From Inonotus obliquus (taxonomy: Eukaryota; Basidiomycota; Agaricomycetes; Hymenochaetales; Hymenochaetaceae), in contig JAJHTX010000003.1 in assembly GCA_032164295.1 (NCBI GenBank), positions 2,232,001-2,296,000 on the forward strand: 64,000 bases of DNA, given 5' to 3'. Position numbers and translations under genes: made by a program. Position 1 is the stretch's first letter, and each line of letters begins with the position of its first letter. Shown piece after piece: positions 56,170 through 64,000 of the stretch. A model generated the notes under the pieces. The model saw only the letters and a program-made list of their open reading frames with translations. It ran no database searches and was not told where the DNA came from.

Positions 56170-58652
56170 TCACTCCTGATTAGACTCAGGGACTACCTGC
56201 CAGACAGGCATCCCTTCTCTGCGGTCACCGCGAGAGGCGAGTGGAAGTGAAGCGCTTGGTGCCACACTGGGGCTCGAGCTAATGGCCATGCTCGGGCTTA
56301 TCCCGTTACCATTACCGCTTCCAGACCCACCCCCACTTCGCATCTCATCGATTCCACGTTTAAGACTGGACATCATACGTTCCGTCTTTTCAATCATCTC
56401 CTGCATCTGCCGCTGCTGCTCGGCGAGCTGATAGTAATGCCTTTCGAGCTCGCTCAAAGATGGTAAGGCTGAACTATCTCCAGTCCCTCCGGCGGTGCCT
56501 TCCCGTAGGGGGGACGGAGCACGCGGAGAACTTGTCCGCACTTGTCCAAGAGATGCCGTACCCACACCGGATCCATGGAAGAATGAAGAATGTGGTGGGG
56601 GTAAATGTAGACCTGTACCGAGTCCTGCAGACGACTGAGTACTCGCCTGATGTAGGGATGCAGCTGGCGAATGTGTACGACTTGGCATGCCTTCTGAACG
56701 AGCATAAGGCGTGGATGCGGCGCCCTGCGACGCATAACCGTATCGTGTGCTCATCTTATCTCCCGCAAGTGCTGCATTCAATGGTGGAAGGTCATAACCA
56801 CCTGTCCCTTGGCCAAGCGCGGGATTATAATAAGCACCGGTGCGTCCCGTTTGACTATCGACTGGGAAGGACCCAAAGCTTGCTGATGAGCCCTGCCCCT
56901 GGCCCTCATCCTGCCACCCTTCGCGTCTGCGCTGTTCGCGCATCCTCTCGCCATCGTCGTACTCTGCCCCAATTTCTCCAACACCGCTACGCCTTTGTTT
57001 TTTCCGTAAGTGCTGATGATCGTTATCCTCATCACTTTCGGCGCCTGGACCACGATCGTGTGTGCTGCGGCCGACGGAAACCAAAGTTTCTGCAGCTGCT
57101 TGTTCAGTCATGCGTACGGGAGGGAGTTGTCGACTTGAACCTTGCCCAGGGGATGACATCTGCAACGAAGCGGGGCCCGCTGCTGGGACCCGTTTCCTAC
57201 GCTTGATGACAGTTTTTTTCATGGAGTTCGGCCGATGAGTGCCGTGCAATTTATAATATAGACCTGTTACGAAGATTGTCACGTCCGTGGCATCAACGGG
57301 TCAGCAAACAAAACAACGGTATGCATTGGATGGGAGTGAAAAAGAACGAGAGATAATCAGATTCGCTTATCAGACAAGGATAAGATGGGAGTCGAAGCGG
57401 GCATCGGCAAATAGCGCTTTCCTTTTACGGATGAAGCGTGTGACCGAAAATGGTTTTGCTCTTGGAAGATAAGATGGGCAGGCAAACGAATTGGAACTCA
57501 CCACACGCATTACAGATGTTATTGCCCGCGTCGTCGCGACGCCATAGAGGAGTTGTACTGGTCCCGCAGTTCGCGCAGCTGAGTGCACCAACCGCACCGC
57601 GACCACGGGGTGTCCTGCCGCTACTTGCGCTGGCCTCGGCATTTTTACCGTCGTTGTACTGAGCAAACGCGTGGGTGCCGGACGCGCTGCCGCTGAGATC
57701 TGCGGAAGGCGAAGTAGCCTGGGCGTCAGCTAAATCGAGCTCTAACCGAGCCTGAAGTGCATTGTTGTACGTGGGGCAGCCAGCGCAAGCTGACGTGCCC
57801 CCCGTGCCGTCACAACGCCCGTCACCGGGACACGTACCCCTTGGAGCCTGAACCTGCGGCTGCTGCTTGTTATTTTGTTGAACGATTGACTGAGTCATTT
57901 GCGACGCCGCTGGGGAGTGCGCGGAAGGCGAGCCAGACATTTGTCTGCGGGGAGGAGAGAGAGATGAGCGAGTGTGGATGGGTAGCGATCCAGTGCCAGC
58001 TGGAGAGAGAGATGGGCGCGAGATGGACGAAGGCTTTGGAGGACGGCGGGTCTTTTGGCTGAGACCTAAAGGTTAAGAAGGGCGCGTCGAACACGATGCA
58101 AATGGCAAGGATCAGCATGATAGTACGATGAACCATATAAACGAGGCAGAAGGAAGGTGAAACGATCTAAGAAGAAGCGCGATGACACGCTAAAACAAGG
58201 CGGAACAAGAAGATCATGCACAGCACGTGTTGGACAACGGCCGGTGATCATAGAAGTGGTGATTGCTTACCACAGGCATTGCAGATTTGTCTCCCATCAG
58301 CGTCACGGCGCCACTGCGACGTTTTGGTCGCGTTACAGCTCGCACACTGGGAACTGCTGCTGATTGCGGCATGATCGCCCCCTTGTTTATCGCTGATAGT
58401 CTCGTGATCAAAGTCATTTTCACGTTCCACCCGTGAGGGGGGAGAGTGGCCCGAAGTGCGCTGGGGTCGCTGGGCAGAGGAGGCATGACGAGAGCTGGGA
58501 GTAATAGCACGAGGAGAGTCCGATTTGGTAGATGCATCGTCTACCGAGGGTGAAGGCGGAGTGCTGAGCTGGAGTTTAGCAATACTATTAAGGTTGTTGG
58601 CGTGGTGGTGGTGGAATGACATTGTGGGCGGTTCGAGTATTATCGGAGACAT
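56170..58652 (-). CDS. SRE1: Two-finger GATA factor, SRE1/URBS1/SreA-type iron repressor
   Basis: GATA transcription factor of the iron-sensing family that represses siderophore synthesis and iron uptake when iron is plentiful. Exon 1 (start 58652, MSPIILEPPTMSFHH) carries finger 1, CASCNATKTSQWRRDADGRQ then ICNACG (CX2CX17CX2C). Exon 2 carries the Cys-rich spacer CPGDGRCDGTGGTSACAGCP that marks this family and is implicated in iron sensing, then finger 2 CANCGTSTTPLWRRDDAGNN with ICNACG, continued in exon 3 by LYYKLHGTHRPNSMKKTVIK. The C-terminal part has a coiled coil (ELERHYYQLAEQQRQMQEMI) and low-complexity Gly/Ser. Finger 1 is divergent: TSQW instead of TPLW, and SQKTRRPPK after CNACGL. 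Long introns of about 190-200 nt follow each finger's CNACG. Confidence 0.92.
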
Positions 58653-59451
58653 TGTCAAGTAGTCTGAAAGACGTGATTATGTCGCCGATATGCGAATGTA
58701 GCCAAGCAGGCGAGCAGGCGATGTTATATAGGCTGGCAAGAGAGAGGGCAAGAAGAAAAAGGAGTTGACCAAAGCGGGAGAGAGGGGGAGGAAAGATGAG
58801 ATGGGATGGCGGTAGTTGCGCCGATGATTAATAGCAAGAACTTATTTCCTTTTTGGATGATTACGAGACGATCACGGACCAATGGCAGTGCTCCGATTTG
58901 GCGTAATCACGCTAAGTGATAACACAGGGTCGAGCCCAGTGATGCGATAAGATAGACCTTGATTGAGTTTCACTACACTTCCATATCACCATCTTTTCAT
59001 CTTCATCCGAAACCGTAGCTCTCCTCTCCCACAGCTTACAAAAACATATAATCTCCGCTCAAATTCATTTACAGACGGAGAGGTCAAGAAGATGTGCGAT
59101 CGATATCGGCGATAATCCAGAGAGGGTCACTCCGTCTCAGTCAGCTCACGCGCGACATAAGTCCGCTCAACTCGCAAACAACTTTCGTTCTTACATGCTA
59201 TCTGAAACAGGAACCGCCATCTATCAAAACAATGATACGAAAGCTCCGATGATATAGACAACCATATGCAAACGATAGGAAAAAGAGGTTACATAGAGGA
59301 TAGGAATCAATCAATGTACCCACGGATCTTGCTCGTCTCGTGATATCCCATCTCGGCATCTCCCGGAAGCTGTGGGCGCCGCCCGGCCCGCCGATCGAGT
59401 GGCAATTTCCAGCCAGCCAGCACTACTTTCCCCGTTCTCAAGGCTGCCGTT
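58653..59451. promoter_or_regulatory. Divergent upstream region of SRE1 and the coiled-coil gene
   Basis: 800 bp. Contains several GATA/TATC motifs (for example TGATAAC near 58918, GATAAGATAG near 58947 and GATATC-like sites), which would allow SRE1 autoregulation; such short motifs are common by chance. No coding feature. Confidence 0.3.
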
Positions 59452-61924
59452 ATGCCACCGACGTCTATCCAGCCACCCGGTGCGCCGCATTCTTCTTCAA
59501 GAGCCGCCGTACATGATACGCCAACGCCGGTCTCACCGGCGCGTCCGCGTCCAGAGAAGGTTCTTGCAAGAGGCCCATTTTGGGCACGGCTTCCCGCCCT
59601 TCGCACCATGACCGAAACCGTCGGTGGTTCTCAGTCACAGGATCGAGGTACACCTTTCCCCGACGCTGCACGATTTCTGCGTGTTAAACACACTGATACA
59701 GATGCGAGTCCTCTGGCGAGGCCTGCTGCACCTTCAAGCATTTTCTCGGACCGTGTCAGTACGACACGCATTCTCCTGAACGACACTCAAGCATGCATGC
59801 AAAGGCTGTCCGCGCGAATGGACATGATAGGAAATAGGTCTGAGCAGTCTCTAAAGGAGATACAGCTTGCGCGTGAAGCAATGAACGCGGAAGGCGAGAA
59901 GACAATCGCGGAAATCTCTGATACCGGTATGCATATATGCTGCTATATGCGTGACTTGTCTAATGTCTATTAGTGTACAAGTGCCAGACAGCCCTTACGA
60001 AAAGCATTGAGACGAAAGATGGCACACTTGGTCAAATTAGAAACGATATTGCCAAACTTACAACAGTTCGTCCAATCTTCATTATTTTCGGCTCGGATCT
60101 CACATGCACGTTAGTCGAACGACGCCCTTGTCAAGTTATACGAGGCGCACAGCGCATCTCTCACGTCGCTTACGCAAATAATGCATGGTGTAATGACTTC
60201 ACTGCAGTCCTTCCAAGTTCACCAAGCTCAAATGATTGGAACGCTAAGCCCTCTTGAGCCGCTTATGAGGTCAATCCCAAATCACATTGATGCAATTACA
60301 CCAGCTCTTGAACGTACTCTTGAACGTACCCTAGACCATACCTTTACCAAACCGGTCGCTTCTGCTTATATGTGCCGGCAAGAAAGCCAGGTGCTCCGAA
60401 CTCCTAGAGGACAGAAGCGCAAGCGCTCTTTGGAAAGGGAGAGACTTCCAGATGAACCGCTGCGTGTGCGTCGAAAGTCCACCATGGCTCATCCCGATGC
60501 GCTAAGGACTTGCGATCCATCTTCTCCGCTGGCCGGTCGCCAACGATCAAAAATTTGGAGCACTGAACATCTACTTTCTCGGGGATCTTCAAAACGCGTA
60601 ACAGAGACAACTGGCCCTACTTCTGGTGTTACTATGGAAGCCGTGAATAAAACGTTGAAGGTGCAAGAAACACAGGCACCATTAACGACACGTCGATCCA
60701 CCATTGAAATGCATAGTACCCCCCTAATTGGAGCTATTCCTGAATGCCAATCCAGCCGCTCTATCATACCAACAGACGCCGTCGGAGATAATGTCAATTC
60801 ACCACAAATCGTTTCCGACACCGGCAGCAACAGCCCAACCACGGCGGTTGGGGCAGCCGTAAATAGAGCGCCGCCCATGCATAGCACTCACTCTGAGGCA
60901 GAGGCAAGTATGGATATCCAATCGATTACTGCACTTCGCGTCCCTCTCGGAAACCAACAATTCACATGCTTCTCCGTTAATAACGGAGTAACGAATGTCG
61001 ATAGGGTTGGACTGCATGACGCGATGGCACCGGCACCAGGATCAGAGAACGTCGAACCCGTACCCACAGATAAGCTCAGCACCATTTCGTCAAGGAACAT
61101 GTCCAAGGCACCAACACCAAAGAAAAAGGGTAGGCAGAAAGGGACTGGTAAGGGGAAAGCAAAAGCCACTCGCTCTAGAGTAGCTCTTCTTCAAAATACG
61201 AGTTTATCTACTCATCCCAATGCAAAGGGCCCGTCAAAGGAGACGTCACCAAAACGCACTACCACGGATGGTTCAAATACCAGTTTGATTAGTGTCGCAT
61301 CGGTACATGGCCCGCCAAATAGCCCATCTACCCTTGCAAACTCGAGCCCAGTTCCGTTAATCGAAGCGATCGACGCTCCAGAGCGCCAAAGTTCCGAACA
61401 GATGATGTCCCTGCCGAATGGGTTGCCTCCAAACACGATGTTGAACATGTCTTCTAGAGCACGAACGCTAATCAGCCTCATGGATGCAAGCCAGGAATCT
61501 TCATTGCTCGCTAGTCATGGTGATGGGCCCGGGTTGAGTGCGGCACTTGCTCACATTGACAACGATATCAACTTTACTTCCGTCTCTCGCCTGGGATCGA
61601 TGCAACGACAGAGTTCGGACTTACGAGACGCTGGTGGCGTTGATGTGCCCAATGGAGTACGAAAGCAAGGTGAACCCTCGTCAGAAATGGGAAGGACACT
61701 GGTGAGCCCATCTGTTACCCTACTGTCGCAGCGCTTTCTTCAAGAGTTATGATACGCTCCGCCGTCCAGCTCGAAATTTTCAGTACTCCGCCATCTCTTT
61801 AAGCGTTAAGTCTCTAACAATTCGCTTTGTCTTATTGCAGTTCAAATGCCGCCCAAGGCGCTTACTCGTCAGCGACAACGAATCGGGTGACTTCGACCTT
61901 CTAGGCGACCTCTTCACGGAGTGA
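59452..61924 (+). CDS. Unrecognised coiled-coil protein with basic disordered tail
   Basis: I do not recognise this family. Exons: MPPTSIQPPGAPHSSSRAAV onward to about 59925, then VYKCQTALTKSIETKDGTLG, then SNDALVKLYEAHSASLTSLT (intron 60063-60112) running on through SLQSFQVHQAQMIGTLSPLE. These first 300 residues are helical with heptad-like patterns (ILLNDTQACMQRLSARMDMI). The rest is disordered, with a basic patch KKKGRQKGTGKGKAKATRSR typical of nuclear DNA-binding tails. The single frame would stop at 61752 after RFLQEL, but a donor GTGAGC at 61702 and acceptor TTTTCAG before 61792 open a second tail ending RRLLVSDNESGDFDLLGDLF then TE. I prefer that longer end. The role may be chromosomal (inference). 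Confidence 0.68.
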
Positions 61925-62472
61925 AAAAAAAATAACTGGAAAACTTTGCTTGGGACCGAACAAGTCATTTCTCAAAAGACTTCCCGTTGTTCTGGCTCTA
62001 GTTCGTTTTCCTTAGTGAACCTTGGCTGTTTGCTTCCGGCTTCTGGAATGTCGAATGTCAATTGTCCACTTATCCGTTACCACTCTAGTTATCTCATGGT
62101 ATAATAATTCCCTCTTTTCTCTTCCTATCGCTCTGCTGTGCAAGTCCGAAAGTTCGTATCAAATCTGCGTGTTTGGTATTCTTTTATGTTTCATCTGTCT
62201 ACTTCCTCCGTACTTGGTGGCGTTCTTTACGGTTTTCTGTTCGGACTGGCTTCTATCGGGATCGGTTCAAACTAATCTGCGGCTGTTGTAATTTCTTTTC
62301 TCGCTGTCGCTCTTTCTACCGGATGGATATAGGGTTAATATACAGTATACGTTTCACCCACGATAAACTCTATACTTCTACACGTTAGTTCCTCAAAACA
62401 GTAGTATTAATTACAATCCATCGAGGTATTCTCTTCTTCCTCATTTCCAAAATACATTCCCTATTCGTATTC
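61925..62472. other. Intergenic region between convergent genes
   Basis: T-rich 3' flanks. A 89-codon plus-strand frame at 62022-62291 is hydrophobic because the DNA is T-rich and shows no family signal. Confidence 0.45.
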
Positions 62473-64000
62473 TCATTCCGAGCGAACAAACGTCCCAACA
62501 TAAATTTCAACGGGCATACCACCCGCTCCCGCTCCCGGTACACAATCAATCTGGTCAAAACGTAACCCGATATCTCTTGCCATATTCCATAATCGTCTTT
62601 CGTCCGGATCTCGTTCTTTGTATGCTAAGAGAACGGTTGGTGTCTTTGGTGTATTTTTTGCGGTCGTGGGACACAGAGAAGAATCTGTAAGGCTTGAAAG
62701 ATGTGAAGGACGAGAGAGGAGGTGGAGGAGTTGGATGAGAGAAGGGAAGGATGCTGTGTTGTATGTTACATCTGCCATTCTGATTTTTCCGCCCAGTACG
62801 GAACGTTGTGATTGATGTTCGTGTAGTAGATTGTGTGTTGGTGGTAGTTGATGAAGTAAAGCGTAATCGATTTTCCCGAGTCCGAGGTTTGGTGGTTTAC
62901 AAGATAAGGTAGTAAGTGTCGTCCGTCCATAGCGGAAAGAAAGAGTGAAATAGAAATTACATAAGAAAAGGGAAAGGAAAGAATTATCATATTTTTCTTT
63001 TGGAAGAAGATGAAGTAGGGAAAGTAGGGAAGGAGCGAAGAAGAGGAAGAAGAGGAAAAAAGACGTACATAATAAAATCAACTCCATTTCGAATCTCCAC
63101 GGGGAACTCCTTTTTCTTGTTTACATTCCTCTCCACGTTCTTCTCATTCTGCACATTCCCGTCTTTCTTGTCAACGTGATTAGCATCGTGGCCTCCTTCA
63201 ACGTGGTTATCGTGTTTATCGTGGTTATCGCGTTTCCCCTCATGTCCCTCGTGTCCCTCGTGTCCATCGTATCCATCTCCGTCACATTCACTATAATCCA
63301 AATAGTCATTCCAATTGAGAACAACAGCCTTGGCTCGAATGGAAGACTCGGACTCGGACTCGCAAGGGCCACCTGAACCACTCGAATCACCTGAACCTCC
63401 CAAACCTAAATTTGAACTCGGAAAATAGCGACCGAATCCGTTATCTGAGTTATCTGATAAGTTAGACTCTAGGATCTCCATAGCCGAAGCTGCGCAAGGG
63501 CCGCCGGTTGGATATTTCGATATTCGATTTTCAATTCAGATCGTTCAATCGTTCAGATCGAGATGAGGTATGTGTGGGAGACGGAGTTAGTTTTCTTATC
63601 TATCTCCAAGGATCAAGAAAAGGGGAAGGCTGAGAAGTAGGTTGCGGGGTGCGGAGGATCGAGGAACGTAAGGTTGCGGATTGAAGACTAAAAGAAAATA
63701 TTGTCAAGGTACTTACGCAAATCAGTAGCTATAATATCAATATCAATCCGATTCCGAGTCTGAATCTGCGAATTTGATTCCGATCGTTCCTCAGCGTCTG
63801 GATAATAGTGGCTGAGTAGAGTAGCTAGTACTATTGATACCAGTCCCGTGCCCGTTCCTGGTGTGTATGCAATGTCAATAGTATTACAGTATAATGAAGA
63901 TAAGATAGGCGGCGAACTGGCAACTTTGGCAGATGTCGTTGAATTTCACGCACCTAATTCCAGGATGGTAGCTTGTTTGGTCTGCATGAGGTCCTTTATA
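62473..64000 (-). CDS. METTL21-like protein methyltransferase (5' end outside window)
   Basis: Class I SAM methyltransferase of the METTL21/Methyltransf_16 group, which methylates lysines on chaperones and elongation factors. From the right edge: ATILELG, an intron, then GTGTGLVSIVLATLLSHYYP (SAM motif I), IDIDIIATDL (motif II acidic residue), PSAMEILESNLSDNSD, VLNWNDYLD, FPVEIRNGVDFI and MADVTYNTASFPSLIQLLHL, then TVLLAYKERDPDERRLWNMA and GLRFDQIDCVPGAGAG. Stop at 62473. A His/Asp/Gly/Lys insert of about 70 residues (around 63105-63290, with GHEGHEGHEG) separates NWNDYLD from FPVEIRNGVDFI, where relatives have a short loop. The start lies beyond 64000. Confidence 0.85.
63236..63270 (-). repeat. 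In-frame GHE-coding tandem repeat
   Basis: Nine-base units reading CATGTCCCT / CGTGTCCCT on the plus strand encode Gly-His-Glu three times in the methyltransferase insert. Length is a multiple of three, so copy-number change would not break the frame. Confidence 0.8.

Noticed and set aside
62022..62291. Hydrophobic 89-codon plus-strand frame
   Set aside because: Hydrophobicity follows from T-rich 3' flanking DNA; no family signal.

Overview
This window is nuclear DNA of a basidiomycete fungus, most likely an Agaricomycete. The genes are densely packed on both strands and most are split by short GT-AG introns, commonly about 45-70 nt. The gene set also fits: a two-finger GATA iron regulator with a Cys-rich spacer, an Opi1-type repressor, a KAT14-like acetyltransferase, an OTT_1508-like deaminase, a PQ-loop protein and a divergent H3/H4 pair. 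I translated across introns by eye, so splice sites are inferred. Many proposed introns keep a recognisable family motif in frame, which supports them.

Layout. 1-7.4 kb: MMS19 (partial), NDUFAF7, an EEF1A-type lysine methyltransferase, KEI1 and a PQ-loop membrane protein. 7.4-18.1 kb: an accessory island with four members (A-D) of a degenerate prolyl-4-hydroxylase-like (2OG-Fe(II) oxygenase fold) family, a hAT transposase relic, and two ordinary genes caught inside it (a class II eIF4E and a TMEM14 protein). 18.2-24.8 kb: a SLY41-like transporter, a 651-residue disordered protein with a KEN box and many CDK-type sites, and KAT14. 25.3-34.2 kb: a deaminase-fold protein, an F-box protein, a tail-anchored protein, a class I sirtuin and a DUF2015 protein. 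34.5-43.3 kb: a CUE2-like Smr endonuclease, histones H4 and H3 back to back, a second F-box protein and an F-BAR/RhoGAP (RGD1). 43.3-52.5 kb: gene-poor, with a small Cys/His-rich gene and NUP85. 52.5-64 kb: OPI1, the SRE1/URBS1-type GATA factor, an unrecognised coiled-coil protein and a METTL21-type methyltransferase running off the right edge.

The most unusual region is the 8.1-18.0 kb array. Its members keep the double-stranded beta-helix landmarks of the oxygenase family, but the distal iron-binding His is Val or Ile in the three copies A-C, and the HxD motif reads HxE or is lost. One copy has an internal stop inside a possible 60-nt in-frame intron, one lacks the C-terminal domain, and one carries several lesions. 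A promoter block of about 130 bp and a 140-150 bp intergenic block are duplicated with the genes. This looks like a recently expanding and decaying family of probable non-catalytic oxygenase-fold proteins.

The remaining genes are housekeeping: Fe-S delivery (MMS19), complex I assembly (NDUFAF7), sphingolipid synthesis (KEI1), chromatin (H3, H4, sirtuin, KAT14), translation quality control (CUE2, eIF4E2-like), nuclear pore (NUP85), Rho signalling (RGD1), phospholipid control (OPI1) and iron control (SRE1). They form no single pathway.
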